Shown: positions 1-10,734, counted from the first letter of the stretch. The stretch is DNA of 64,000 bases from Conchocele bisecta (GCA_029237695.1 CM055268.1:57373131-57437130), one strand, 5' to 3'. Numbers and translations: made by a program. The notes: generated by a model from the sequence alone, not told the origin.

Positions 1-473
1 CGGGGCATAACTCTGGATGTATCTGCGGGACAGCGAAAATTATTATGTTATGCACTCCTACACTTGATGGTTGGAATGTATACCGAGTATGAAGAGAATC
101 GGCCAAAAACTGTAGAAGTAATTCACTGGACAAGGAAAATTGTCTACCAACAGACAGACGGACAGGGTAAAAACACTATATGTCCCCGAAAACTATCATT
201 GCGGTGGCATAATAATCCATTTTGGGGGAAATAAATGATTACTCCCTCAAAGTATACTTAGCTAGATAAGTATGCTTAGCAATTTCGGTGAAATCAGCAA
301 CAAGATCGCTCCATGATCAGAGCCTACTGACTGGGGTTTTACATTCAACAGCAAGGTCATATACACACTGGAAACCATTACTTTATACCATTTAAAACTT
401 TAGTAATTCCTCGGCAATAAACTTGATATCAAACAACACTAGCGTGGTATTCTCTATGTTCCCCTTCATGTAC
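1..473. repeat. Intron 7 of ABCA gene, degraded repeats
   Basis: This is intron on the minus strand after exon 7. Positions 1-200 resemble a dispersed bivalve-type repeat ending in a GACGG-rich stretch. Positions about 220-302 are the right half of the same TATAC-type MITE seen complete at 9490, 10150 and 14707, with the shared 'attactccctcaaagtatac' core. No further exon was recognised. Confidence 0.5.
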
Positions 474-650
474 CTCATCAATAGCCAGGAAAGTTCCAGC
501 CCGGCCACATATCAGCTGTCCAAGGTTGGCCAATGTCGGTGATGTTGTCGACTGACCGGCACTGACCGTGTCATTGGCATTGTCTCGTAGCAGGCTGAAC
601 AGGTTCTGGATGTCTTGTACAGCTTTCGTCCAGCCGTTTGTCTCTTGTAA
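474..650 (-). CDS. ABCA1-like: ABCA-type transporter, exon 7 (first extracellular domain)
   Basis: Read on the minus strand, this is a 59-codon open exon bounded by acceptor tgcccacag and donor GAG|gtacatg, phase 0 on both sides. It encodes LQETNGWTKAVQDIQ, then LFSLL, an acidic/Asn-rich linker, and LGQLICGRAG. In ABCA1/ABCA4 the first extracellular loop has a tryptophan-containing helix followed by a conserved isoleucine/valine-Cys-Gly motif, and this fits. The preceding exon (8965-9231) ends in phase 0, so the two join cleanly. Vertebrate ABCA1 has roughly 45 more residues between the matching points, so either a small exon in the 8.3-kb intron was missed or the protein is shorter here. The remaining extracellular loop, membrane helices and nucleotide-binding domains lie off the left edge. 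Family assignment is firm from the exon set; subtype is inference. Confidence 0.8.
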
Positions 651-668
651 CTGTGGGCACACATACAA

Positions 669-889
669 TACAGAGAAACCTCTCTAAACCGGACACATTG
701 GGAGGTCCCCAGGGTGTCCAGCTTGGAGAGGTTTCACTGAAAATCACGTAGTTGATCATTCTGAGCCATAGTTATGTGCTATGCGATCACAAACAGACAT
801 TATCACCCTAGATAAATGACCAAGGAACTCATTAAAAATAAGATCACAGGTGTTTTCTTGGTGTCTGGTTTAGAGAGGTTCCACTGTAC
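669..889. mobile_element. MITE with TACAG...CTGTA inverted ends
   Basis: The left end (TACAGAGAAACCTCTCTAAA) and the inverted right end (TACAGTGGAACCTCTCTAAA) match at nearly all positions, and TA dinucleotides flank the unit. At 221 bp with no ORF it fits a non-autonomous TA-target DNA transposon (Tc1/mariner-like by target preference, an inference). Its left end lies only 18 bp from the first base of ABCA exon 7, inside the branch-point region of that intron. Confidence 0.65.
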
Positions 890-935
890 ATATATCAATA
901 TGTGATTTTGTAATTATATGGTATTAAAGAATATG

Positions 936-1095
936 CGCAATCTTTTCCTAAAATATATTTACAAAAACGGAGATATTTTAGAAAGTTGATGAAAGTGTCA
1001 TAGAGAATGCGGAATTCTATTCCGTATTCGCCCTGAACATTTTGTCAACTTATGACGTTATTTACGGAAGATATTGTACAAAATCACATGGCTCG
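936..1095. repeat. MITE-like foldback, 'atttacggaaaatat' family
   Basis: Imperfect inverted repeat centred on gcggaattctattccg, with arms containing ATTTAC and GGA(G/A)ATATT. Related copies are at about 1602-1775, 11950-12085 and 21280-21440, so this is a dispersed small element and not a gene. Confidence 0.5.
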
Positions 1096-1315
1096 TCTCA
1101 TATGTGGCTGTGACTGGATATTATGGAATTTTTGGCCTGTCTAGCTCCTGGTCGCCAAGCGTACTCCTGTAACTATGGACACAAATACAGTCTACGCTCG
1201 TTACCTCATACTCTCTTAAGTGGAACTACTGATATTTGAAAAGACAAATTCTTAGTCCCAAGTACATGTTTTCCTATATAATAACTCTCATTAACTCAAA
1301 GTATTTTCCTCAGTC

Positions 1316-1538
1316 CCCTGGAGGCCGTTTCACTAAACTTTGTACGACTAAAATGTTTGTAAGTGCAAAAGTATGATAGTCTGTAAATTTCACGTCAACA
1401 ATGTTTTCTTGTAAACAATTGTTGGATTTACATTTATTGATAAATGTAAATCCTTCAATTGAAATTTACAGACAATCTTAAATTTGCACTTACAAACATT
1501 TTAGTCGTAAGAAGTTTAGTGAAATGGCCCCCTGGACT
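1316..1538. mobile_element. MITE, GGCCGTTTCACTAAACTT family
   Basis: Long terminal inverted repeats. The left arm (ggccgtttcactaaacttt, acgactaaaatgtttgtaag) is mirrored at the right by cttacaaacattttagtcgt and aagtttagtgaaatggcc. The arms are about 50 bp, with a further inverted core around atttacatttattgataaat. Half copies occur at 2770-2828 and 27686-27775. No coding capacity. Confidence 0.7.
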
Positions 1539-1601
1539 TTGAGTAAACAAGTGTATGAGACAGTCACACACCATACGATTTTGTACCTAAGGACATGTGC
1601 A

Positions 1602-1775
1602 AATTTTCATGAAAAATATTTACAGAAAATGTGATATTTTCTGTAAACGACGTCGAAAGATGACGAAATTTACATAGCAAATGCCAAATACTATTCCGCA
1701 TGTGATATGTAAATGTTGTCATCTTTCTACCTCATTTACGGAAAATATCATAAATTTGTAAATATTTGTCATGAG
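1602..1775. repeat. Second copy of the 'atttacggaaaatat' foldback
   Basis: Inverted arms (catgaaaaatatttacagaa against aaatatttgtcatga) surround a centre with 'ctattccgcatg'. Same family as 936-1095. Confidence 0.5.
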
Positions 1776-1795
1776 ATATCACACATGTTGTGGAG

Positions 1796-2050
1796 AAATG
1801 GGGATTACAGCATTTGTGGCTAGTCTGGCTCCTGGTCTGCTAGTGCACTCCTGAAGGCCGGCCATTTTATTAAGAAGCATCACAGGTAGGTCACCAATTT
1901 AATTGCAAATAGTCAGGCCCTGATCAGACTGCTCGCCTGCGCAGGCTGGTCTGGGCCTACACTCTGTCGCAAAGGTCATACGCATAATTTCTCCAGTCAC
2001 AGCTACAGTTAAGCTTTTCCCCACACATGTACATTTATTTTACCAACCGT
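1796..2050. repeat. Dispersed 'ggctgtgactggagaaat' repeat
   Basis: Contains a GATCAG...CTGATC-rich core and ends with ctccagtcacagct. Related blocks occur near 4090-4180, 10735-10935, 21050-21250 and 25801-26160. No ORF or RNA gene is visible. Remaining bases to 2205 show nothing recognisable. Confidence 0.45.
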
Positions 2051-2205
2051 ACAAAACAATATGTACAAAAAAAGTTAGATATAGATTTGGATCATTCTGT
2101 GTAAGAAGACGGACGGGTTATGCACACACACATGCGACTGTCTACCACCATAATTCAGGCATATAGTAGAGATGAACTAGCAATGGATTTTGCAGTAGCA
2201 GGCTA

Positions 2206-2744
2206 CTGTCTGTTTCACAAAACCTGCCCAAATTTTACGGCTATATAAACACTGCAAAAACATTATGTGCTTCGATAATATTAAATTAAAGCAAAATTTA
2301 AGAATGAGCCTTCTTTTTATTTAGTGAAATTTTGTCCTATATTGATTTTATGGCGAAAAAATTTTTTCCACATGTTAAATCCCCATAGACATCTTCACAG
2401 TGGATTTAACATGGGGAAATTTTCTAATTTCAGAAATATTGGACCGATTTTGAAAATTTAACTTTCGTTTTCTTTGTTAGACCATTTCTAAGCTATGTTT
2501 CCGAGTCAAAATCCAAAATCTTTCATTTTTTTTACTCCGCCAACAGCTCCTCCTCCTCCTTTTCCCTCATGTTAAATTCCCATAGACAAATAAATTTTTC
2601 GTAATAAAATCAATATTTGACCAAATTTCACGAAATAAAAAGGCACATTCTTAAATTTTGATAAAATTTAATATTATCAAACAAAATCTTGTTTTTGCAT
2701 TGTTTATATGGACGTAAAATTTGGGCAGGTTTCATGACAGACAG
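2206..2744. mobile_element. MITE 'CTGTCTGTTTCA', copy A
   Basis: About 540 bp, starting CTGTCTGTTTCAC and ending in the inverted form, with TA on both sides. The interior carries 'aagaatgagccttctttttat' and its inverse, so the whole unit folds back on itself. The right end lacks three bases present in copies B and C. Non-coding. Confidence 0.7.
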
Positions 2745-2886
2745 TAGTGTAGATGTTGTCATTTGATGCATAGATAATTTTGCATGTACGAACATTTTAT
2801 CCGTACGAAGTTTAGTGAAACGGCCCCCAGTGCTCTAAGCTGTAGGCCACAACCCATCCCTTACACATACAGGCAAGACAAACTAT

Positions 2887-3390
2887 AGTCTGTTTCACGA
2901 AAGCTGCCCAAATTTTACGGCTATATAGACAATTCAAAAACAATATTATTTTCGATAATATTAAATTAAAGGAAAATTTAAGAATGAGCCTTCTTTTTAT
3001 TTTTCGTGAAATTCGGTCAAATATTGATTTTATTACGAAAAATTAATTTGTCTATGGGAATTTAACATGGGGGAAAAAGTGGTAAGGAAGTGTGGGAGGA
3101 GTCAAAAAACGAAAAAAATTGGAAATTGACTCCGAAACCTGACTAGATAGCTTGGATATGATCTAACTAAGAAAACAAAAGTTAAATTTTAAAAATCGGT
3201 CCAGTATTTCTAAAATTCCAAAAAAAAATCCCCATGTTAATGCAATAAAATCAATATTTTACCAAATTTCACGAAATAAAAAGAAGGCTCATTCTTAATG
3301 TTTTCTTTAATTTAATATTATCAAAATAAATCTTGTTTTTAAATTGTCTATATAGCCGTAAAATTTGGGCAGCTTTCGTGAAACAGACAG
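2887..3390. mobile_element. MITE 'CTGTCTGTTTCA', copy B
   Basis: Same family as 2206-2744 and 7040-7580, with terminal GTCTGTTTCACGAAAGCTGC and its inverse, and the same internal foldback. TA follows the right end. The short ORF overlapping its right end is not a gene. Confidence 0.7.
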
Positions 3391-3678
3391 TAGAGGTGGA
3401 CCTTGGAGTATCATACACGTGCAGATTCTGATTTACATTAGGTGCATTTAGTTGATTGTAGGCATACATACATCTGTCTGTATCTCAAAGAACGTCTTAA
3501 GCAGTTCGGTGGATCGACCCCTACCAATGGTTTTCAACGTCTGACCCCCGTTGTTCAATATAAATGTCTGCACCTGGAAATTAAAAGTGAAAGGGTTTAA
3601 CGTCCCAGCAACAGCTGAGGTCATATAGACAGGAGCATGATTTAAAGAAAAAGTGAAAGTCTGTATTTCTACTCTAAT

Positions 3679-3747
3679 GTATACGTTGTTACCACTCATT
3701 TGAACCGTCTCACCGAGACGGTTCAAATGAGTGGTAACAACGTATAC
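3679..3747. repeat. Perfect 33-bp palindrome
   Basis: Arms of 33 bp around a 3-bp centre (ACC) match exactly. The sequence on either side duplicates the 3' part of a SINE (gtttaacgtcccagcaacagctgaggtcat at about 3585 and 3775), so this hairpin sits between two SINE ends. Confidence 0.85.
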
Positions 3748-3759
3748 TTTCATGAAGTA

Positions 3760-3965
3760 AGTGAAAGTGAATGGGTTTAACGTCCCAGCAACAGCTGAGG
3801 TCATATAGAGACGGGACCACAGTTTTATAAAGTCTCACCCGACAGACCAGTGGGATGGATGGAAATACTATGAAAGTATTTGTTGATGGCCTATGCGAGG
3901 TTTGAACCCACAACCTCCGGATTGGAAGTCACGTATTCTAACCCTTAGGCCAGAACCCACCCCTA
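3760..3965 (-). mobile_element. tRNA-derived SINE
   Basis: On the minus strand the unit begins at about 3960 with a tRNA-like head holding an A box (TGGCCTAAGGG) and a B box (GGTTCAAACC). The body runs down to gacgttaaacccattcac at about 3765. A second copy of the family is at 25000-25200. The SINE class follows from the pol III boxes and the repeated occurrence. Confidence 0.65.
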
Positions 3966-4339
3966 CCTGGGAATGAAGATTCAACGTTGGTGAGCCCATT
4001 TGTGACTGTGGAGAAATGGAAAACACTCCTGTAGCCGGATAACGGTCTATATTGCTTGTTAGCAGCATGAAGGGCATTTCATTGGTGAAAATGGTGAACA
4101 GTGCAGATCCGGATCAGATTGTACAGATGCATAGGCTGATCGGGACCTACATTGACCATTTCTCCAGGCACAGCCATATTTCAATCTAAACGTCACAATG
4201 CTGAGACTATTTTATCTTCTTCTGTTCATTTTCCTTTTTCTCAACAAAAACATCGCATGAGAATTATATCCACAAGAGCTCCGCGGAGCAAAATGTCCCG
4301 CCTCGCGCAGTTTGATAGTATATATGGAGCTTGTAATAA

Positions 4340-6060
4340 CCTTGGGGTTAGTGAGCAACATGGGATTTCTGTAGAATGATGCGGGATGTTGTTACAAATG
4401 CATGTATGGAATATTAAAGCATAAACTGAGCGTTAATTTGTAAGTCAGTGACCTTGACCTTTGGGGTTAGCGGGCACCATGGGCTTTCTCTAGAATGATG
4501 CGGGATGTTGTTACAAATGCATATATGGAATATTAAAGCATAAACTGAGCGTTGACTTTTCCAAACATGGAAATTTCTAATTCAGTGACCTTGACCTTCG
4601 GGGTTAGCGGGCACCATGGGCTTTCTGTAGAATGATGCGGGATGTTGTTACAAATGCATGTATGGAATATTAAAGCATAAACTGAGCGTTAACTTTTCCA
4701 AACACGGAAATTTGTAAGTCAGTGACCTTGACCTTTGGGGTTTGCGGGCACCATGGGCTTTCTGTAGAATGATGCGGGATGTTGTTACAAAAGCATGTAT
4801 GGAATATTAAAGCATAAACTGAGCGTTAACTTTTCCAAACACGCAAATTTCTAATTCAGTGACCTTGACATTTGGAGTTAGCAGCCACCATGGCATTTCT
4901 GTAGAATGATGCGGGATGTTGTTACAAATGCATGTATGGAATATTAAAGCATAAACTGAGCATTAACTTTTGCAAAGACGGAAATTTCTAAGTCAGTGAC
5001 CTTGACCTTTGGGGTTAGCGGGCACCATGGGCTTTCTGCAGAATGATGCGGGATGTTGTTACAAATGCATGTATGGAATATTAAAGCATAAACTGAGCAT
5101 TAACTTTTGCAAACACGGAAATTTCTAAGTCAGTGACCTTGACCTTTGGGGTTAGCGGGCACCATGGGCTTTCGCAGAATGATGCGGGATGTTGTTACAA
5201 ATGCATGTATGGAATATTAAAGCATAAACTGAGCGTTAACTTTTCCAACACGAAAATTTCTCTAAGTCAGTGACCTTGACCTTTGGGGTTAGCGGGCATC
5301 ATGGGCTTTCTGTAGAATGATTCGGGATGTTGTTACAAATGCATGTATGGAATATTAAAGCATAAACTGAGCGTTAACTTTTCCAAACACGGAAATTTCT
5401 AAGTCAGTGACCTTGACCTTTGGGGTTTGCGGGCACCATGGGCTTTCTGTAAAATGATGCGGGATGTTGTTACAAATGCATGTATGGAATATTAACGCAT
5501 ACATAAATTGAGCATTAACTATTCCAAACACAGAAATTTCTAAGTCACCGACCTTGACCTTTGGGGTTAGCGGGCACCATGGGCTTTCTGTAGAATGATG
5601 CAGGATGTTGTTACAAATGCATGTATGGAATATTAAAGCATAAACTAAGCGTTAACTTTTCCAAACATAGAAATTTCTAAGTCAGCGACCTTGACCTTTG
5701 GGGTTTGCGGGCACCATGGGCTTTCTGTAGAATGATGCGGGATGTTGTTACAAATGCATGTATGGAATATTAAAGCATAAACTGAGCGTTAACTTTTCCA
5801 AACACGGAAATTTGTAAGTCAGTGACCTTGACCTTTGGGGTTAGCGGGCAACATGGGCTTTCTGTAGAATGATGCGGGATGTTGTTACAAATGTATGTAT
5901 GGAATATTAAAGCATAAACTGAGCATTAACTTTTGCAAACACGGAAATTTCTAAGTCAGCGACCTTGACCTTTGGGATTAGCGGGCACCATGGGCTTTCT
6001 GGAGAATGATGCGGGATGGTTGTTACAAATGCATGTATGGAATATTAAAGCATCCATTGA
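4340..6060. repeat. 137-bp tandem satellite, about 13 copies
   Basis: The phrase gggatgttgttacaaatgca recurs near 4383, 4501, 4639, 4776, 4913 and so on to about 6014. Spacing is mostly 137-138 bp (the first is 118). Monomers are about 90-95% alike by eye. Each carries gtgaccttgacctttgg, which read on the other strand contains TCAAGGTCA. It lies inside ABCA intron 6. The array ends abruptly at about 6055 in a different repeat. Confidence 0.9.
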
Positions 6061-6420
6061 GGGAAACAGAAGTTACAATGAATTAACCTGAGCGTTAAGT
6101 TTTAGAAACAGAGCTAAACGCAAAAACTTAACGTTGAATGCATGTGAAAAGTAGGTCAATCAACCATGAAAACTAGGTCAAGGTCACATGGACTCCCTCT
6201 GTGTGAGATGGTTACACCACAGTGTTGATGTATACCAAGTATGGAGGTCGTAGGTGTTATAGTTTTCTGGAAACTGACCTAAACGCAAAAACTTAACGTG
6301 AAATGTTGACGCCGCCGCCCACGCCGCCGACGCCGACGACGATGCCGCCGACGCCGCCGACGCCGCCGACGGAAAAGCTATACCTATGTCCCGCTTCTGC
6401 TAAAGCAGGCGGGACAAAAA
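6060..6420. repeat. Dispersed repeat with GACGCC minisatellite
   Basis: Contains taggtcaaggtcacatgg, 'gcaaaaacttaacgt' twice, and a GC-rich (GACGCC/GCCGAC)n block at about 6308-6372, ending in an inverted gcccgcttctgc/gcaggcggga motif. Repeats of this style recur at 15.2, 34.3 and 42.1 kb. No gene seen. Confidence 0.55.
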
Positions 6421-6589
6421 GCAACAATTCTGTTTTTATTTATTTAATTATGTTTAACGGGCGGGCTGTCAACAGCTTTTAACATAAAATGGGCCAATGG
6501 CTGGAAAAAGGTAAATTGTCTGCGAGCAGCGCAGGCTCAGAAGTATGCTACCAGTCACAGATAAACAGTCAAACAAAATGATTAGATTC

Positions 6590-7010
6590 TATTAACCTTA
6601 TTGATTGAATGTGCAAGCGGACCAAGGTCACCAAGGGTTATTTTGAAGCTAATCCCCTCGCTGGCAGCCTTGATAATAAAAGAAAAACAAAAAACTTTAA
6701 CCCAGTTGCCTTACAAAGCATTACCAACAAGGTGAACTCATGTTCACCTTGTTGGTAATGCTTTGTAAGGCAAATGGGTTAAAGTTTTTGTTTTTCTTTT
6801 ATTATCAGTGACCTTGGGTTGTCGGATGTGGGTCGTATGCAAAACAAAGCACCATCCATAGACACACATTGTTGCCACATATTATCTAAATCGGTGAAGC
6901 GGTTCATAAGCTATTGAAAATGTACAGGTGTTACTAACATATGTACGTATGCATGCACATAGTAAACGTACACTATATCCCCTCTTGCCTATCGGCGAGG
7001 GGATAATAAT
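6590..7010. repeat. Dispersed repeat interrupted by a 137-bp foldback
   Basis: Positions 6671-6807 form a near-perfect palindrome with arms of about 66 bp around TCAT (gccttacaaagcattacc is mirrored by ggtaatgctttgtaaggc). The flanks (gaagctaatccc... and ...gtcgtatgcaaaacaaagcacc) match an uninterrupted relative at 41870-42190, so the foldback is likely an insertion or end-duplication within that repeat. Positions 6420-6590 hold nothing recognisable. Confidence 0.7.
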
Positions 7011-7039
7011 TGTTCACTGGCTGCATGTGCCTGTGCCTA

Positions 7040-7580
7040 CTGTCTGTTTCACGAAACCTGCCTAAATTGTATGCCTATATAAGCAATGCAAACACAATCT
7101 ATCTTTTTTTCGACAATATTAAATTTTATCAAAATTTTAAGAATGAGCCTTCTTTTAAGTTTATAGTAAAATTTGGTAAAATATTGATTTTATTACATAA
7201 AAATATTTTCTATGGGAATTTAACATGGGTAAAAAGAGGTTGAGAACATAGAGGGGTGAAAAAAACCGAAAACATTTGGTAATTGACTCTGAAATCTGGC
7301 TAGATAGCTTGGAAACGATCTAACTAAGAAAACAAGTTAAATTTTGAAAATCAGTCCACCATTTCAGAAATTAAAAAAGAAATCCCCATGTTAATTCCCC
7401 ACAGAGTGAAGATGGAATGTTTTTTTTCGCAATAAAATCAACATTGGACCAAATTTCACGAAATAAAAAGAAGGCCGATTCTTAAACTTTGCTATAATTT
7501 AATATTATCAAAAAAACACACACTGTTTTTGCATTATTTATATAGCCGTAAAATCTGGGCAGCTTTCATGAAACAGACAG
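7040..7580. mobile_element. MITE 'CTGTCTGTTTCA', copy C
   Basis: 541 bp with complete terminal inverted repeats (CTGTCTGTTTCACGAAACCT against ...catgaaacagacag), flanked by TA on both sides. It is the best-preserved of the three copies in the window. Confidence 0.75.
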
Positions 7581-7587
7581 TAGATCG

Positions 7588-7648
7588 GGAATTGAACACA
7601 TTACCATTGACATTGAAGTCCAATGCTCTGCCCCTAGAGTATCAAGCC
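7588..7648 (-). mobile_element. tRNA-like SINE fragment
   Basis: On the minus strand it reads as a tRNA-like head (ctctaggggcagagcattgg...tgttcaattccc) with a recognisable B box. It is truncated by the adjoining MITE at 7650. Too short to assign beyond tRNA-derived. Confidence 0.4.
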
Positions 7649-7649
7649 A

Positions 7650-7847
7650 GAGCTCCAGTTAAGGTGCGTAATTAGACCAAATTTTCCGGGTATTTTTCTT
7701 ATTTCTTCGCGAAAAATGGCAAGTTGGGATTGCTTTAGAATCGTCTCATCGAGACGATTCTAAAGCACTCCCAACTTGCCAATTTTGGCGAAGAAATAAC
7801 GAAATTTTTCCCAAAGTTGATCATCTTATGCACCTTAACTGGAGCTC
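7650..7847. mobile_element. Foldback MITE, GAGCTCCAGTTAAGGTGC ends
   Basis: The 18-bp ends (gagctccagttaaggtgc) are perfectly inverted at the right (gcaccttaactggagctc). A near-perfect inner stem (gctttagaatcgtctc/gagacgattctaaagc) means almost the whole 198 bp folds. Positions 7850-7985 show nothing recognisable. Confidence 0.75.
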
Positions 7848-7986
7848 TGATCAAGCTATCCATCGCAGTATACTATTGTAATATACATGTATTGCTTAAT
7901 AAATATCGGCTAAAAGAAAGAAAACAAAGTGGGAATTCATCATCAAACCATAGTTATGCTTTCAGTCAAATCCATTGTCTTATTAA

Positions 7987-8475
7987 AGGTACATGCCCAC
8001 TCAGTAGGTACAAAATGGTCTTTATAGGAATTAAATAAGTGCATAATCGTGTCACTATTCCATCAGTTCTAAAAATTACAAATGCCTGCTATATAGATAT
8101 AATCATTTAGTAATACTTATTTTAATGATAGAGACTTGCGGTGGTATCAGGCTATTTTCATATGCAAATGAGGCATGATATTTTTCATTTATTTATAATA
8201 ATTAAATGCTTCACCTGAAAAAATACGATCTTTGCAAATCAAAAAATAAATGCAGATAATAACTAGTAATGTCCGTTAACATTTTAAGGAAACACGGTTA
8301 TTGCCCCTGATATCAGTGGGGAAATTTATGTCTGATATAAAATGTATAATAATGCCAATCAATATGTGGGTTAATGGTGAATGAATGTTTATTTTGCCAG
8401 AAAATGTCATATCTACAGAATATACAAAACTATCGGTCTCCCTATATTATAACCTACTGAGTGGGCATGTACCTC
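7987..8475. mobile_element. MITE, GTACATGCCCACTCAGTAGG ends, copy A
   Basis: The left end ggtacatgcccactcagtag is inverted at the right as ctactgagtgggcatgtacc, about 489 bp apart. A second copy with a decayed right end is at 12389-12886, sharing the interior 'aaacacggttatcgcccctgatatcagt'. Non-coding. Confidence 0.75.
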
Positions 8476-8656
8476 TAACATGCACTTGTATTGAACTGCG
8501 ATGTAATGCCTAATAAACACTGCATAACTGTTTCACCCATGTATATCTAACATTGATAGTTCCATGATCATTGCTAGCTTATTCCAACAGTTAGACAAAA
8601 GGTAATTTTTAAATATCTGACAAATTCTTACAAACATGGCAGATCCTGATGAGACG

Positions 8657-8859
8657 CAGGGATTCCACTGGGGAACATAAAAAAATCGTCAAGGAATAAC
8701 AAATAGGATAAAAATAAACAATTGGCGATAAAAAATTACAATTTTCAAAAAATAAATAAAATAGTTTTATTTATTTTTTTCGAAAATTGTAATTTTTTAT
8801 CGCCAATTGTTTATTTTTATCGCCAATTGCAAAAGTGGCGATCGCCAGCGGAATCCCTG
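8657..8859. mobile_element. MITE, CAGGGATTCC ends, with GAGACG duplication
   Basis: Ends CAGGGATTCCACTGG and its inverse CCAGCGGAATCCCTG enclose a near-perfect AT-rich foldback (acaattggcgataaaaaatt and its inverse). It sits inside the dispersed hairpin repeat gcagatcctgatgagacggc...gccggctcatctgg, and GAGACG is present on both sides, as expected for a target-site duplication. Positions 8476-8656 and 8895-8964 show no gene. Confidence 0.75.
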
Positions 8860-8964
8860 GAGACGGCTTGTTATAAGCCGGCTCATCTGGTTCAACATTG
8901 TTTGTAAATGTTTGGTTTATCGCCTGTGGGGTTGAAAGTGTTAAGTTTAACAGGAACCACATAC

Positions 8965-9231
8965 CTCGCTTCGAAACTGAGAAGAATTGAACTGCGACCC
9001 ATAGATATCAATCAGTTCGCGGAACTGCTCGGTCGTGAGATTACATAATTCCATGTGTACGTCATCAGCCACCGTGTCATTCGGGAACCAGAAAATCTCC
9101 TTGAGTCGAGTCTCGCTGCAGACCTCGGTGCGTATATGCTCGATCGTGTTGTTCATGCCGGTGTCGGTGGCAGGTAGAAATGAATCCAGTATCCCAATCA
9201 GGGATGTTTCGTTTAGGCCTCGTTGGAAAAC
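8965..9231 (-). CDS. ABCA1-like: ABCA-type transporter, exon 6 (first extracellular domain)
   Basis: An 89-codon minus-strand exon, acceptor tgtgacag, donor GAG|gtatgtgg, phase 0 at both ends. It encodes VFQRGLNETSLIGILDSF, a Cys (EVCSE), then ELCNLTTEQFRELIDIYGSQ. The last block matches the spacing of the conserved ELC-(G/N)L helix in the ABCA1/ABCA4 first extracellular loop. Several N-x-S/T sequons (NET, NNT, NDT, NLT, NSS) agree with a lumenal or extracellular location. Internal methionines should not be taken as starts, because the exon joins exon 5 in phase 0. The plus-strand ORF over the same DNA is a shadow. Confidence 0.88.
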
Positions 9232-9254
9232 CTGTCACAATGGATTGATTAATT

Positions 9255-9480
9255 GAGTATTAGTGCTTAACGGCCTATCAACAGCTAAGGTCATTTAAGG
9301 CTGAGCCAACCTGTCCATAATGAGGGTAATTGCCAAAATCAGACTCGATATTGACACAAAAATATATATTCAACCCTGAAATTAGAATATCTTGACCTGG
9401 TGCCAGGTCCATTCCACACCAGTCACTTAGCTCCAACCCCAAAAGTAATATTATCATCACTAATCTTATTATTTTTTAAT
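9255..9480. mobile_element. 'cggcctatcaacagctaaggtcat' SINE, partial
   Basis: Matches the body of the SINE best preserved at 36116-36506 and 38508-38892: cggcctatcaacagctaagg, cctgaaattagaat, cctggtgccaggtcca, cagtcacttagc. The B-box part is decayed in this copy. Confidence 0.55.
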
Positions 9481-9489
9481 GGGGCAGAA

Positions 9490-9795
9490 CAGTAGCCTAT
9501 TTCATCAACATGGCAAAGTATACTTATCTAGCAAAGTATACTTTGAGGGAGAAATTTTCAATTTAAGGATAAATTTATTAATTTTTATTATACTGAATTT
9601 ATTACATTATCACAGCCATTTTGGCTGTGATAATGTAATAAATTCAGTATAATAATTCTGCATACTTTTAATCATCAAATATATGCAGTCGTTAGTTCTA
9701 TACGACATAATGCATTTCGGGAAAAATAAATGATTACTCCCTCAAAGTATACTTCGCTAGATAAGTATACTTTGTAATTTTGATGAAATCGGCTA
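9490..9795. mobile_element. TATAC-type MITE, copy A
   Basis: Ends agtagcctatttcatcaaca...gcaaagtatac and the inverted gtatac...gatgaaatcggctac flank a near-perfect central foldback (cattatcacagccatttt/ggctgtgataatg). Four copies lie in the window (partial at 220-302; 9490; 10150; 14707). Confidence 0.75.
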
Positions 9796-10149
9796 CAGGA
9801 TTTAGCTCTCAGTATCAGAAGGCCTAAAATGTACATGAGGGCCAAACCATGTATTAAAGTCAGCATTCCGATAAGGATGAACCTCGATCGTTAAATTACC
9901 CTTCACGTACTCCCGACCAACCACATACCTGTCAATGGAACAGTGATTAACGGACCATCAACATGGTGTATGTGACAAGTAGATAAACCAGATAACTAGA
10001 ATGACATGCTATTGTCTTTTCATATAAAGTTTATCAGGCTCGGCTTGAAGGAATTCCTTATCGAGCCTCGGAATCACTACACATTTCTTAGCCTTGCCTA
10101 ATAAACTTGATATCAAGACACTAGGATGTTATTCTATATGTAAGAGATA

Positions 10150-10600
10150 TCAAGTTCATCAGTAGCCTATTCCATCAACATTGCAAAGTATACTTTACTA
10201 GCAAAGTATACTTTGAGGGAGAAATTTTCAATTTTTTTAAAAATTTATTAATTTTTATTATACTGAATTTATTACATTATCACAGCCATTTAATGGCTGT
10301 GATAATGTAATAAATTCAATATAATAATTCTGCATACTTTTAATCATGAAATATATGCATTTGTTAGTTCTATATGAAATAACGCATTTCAGGAAAAATA
10401 AATGATTACTCCCTCAGCCATTTAATGGCTGTGATAATGTAATAAATTCAGTATAATAATTCTGCATACTTTTAATCATGAAATATATGCATTTGTTAGT
10501 TCTATATGAAATAACGCATTTCAGGAAAAATAAATGATTACTCCCTCAAAGTATACTTTGCTAGAAAAGTATGCTTTGCAATGTTGGTGAAATAGGCTAC
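10150..10600. mobile_element. TATAC-type MITE, copy B with internal duplication
   Basis: Same family as 9490-9795. The right half is tandemly duplicated: 10283-10414 and 10415-10546 are 132-bp near-identical direct copies, lengthening the element to about 450 bp. The foldback centre cagccatttaatggctg occurs twice. Confidence 0.75.
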
Positions 10601-10734
10601 AGGAGCGGCTCTGAAACGGTAGGAATTCCCAGGCGAACCTCCGTTCATACACGTTTCCTAGCCTTGCCTGATAAACTCAATATAAAAAGTCACGAGCCTA
10701 ATATTCTCTATGTGTCAGTGTTAGCTGATTGGGG

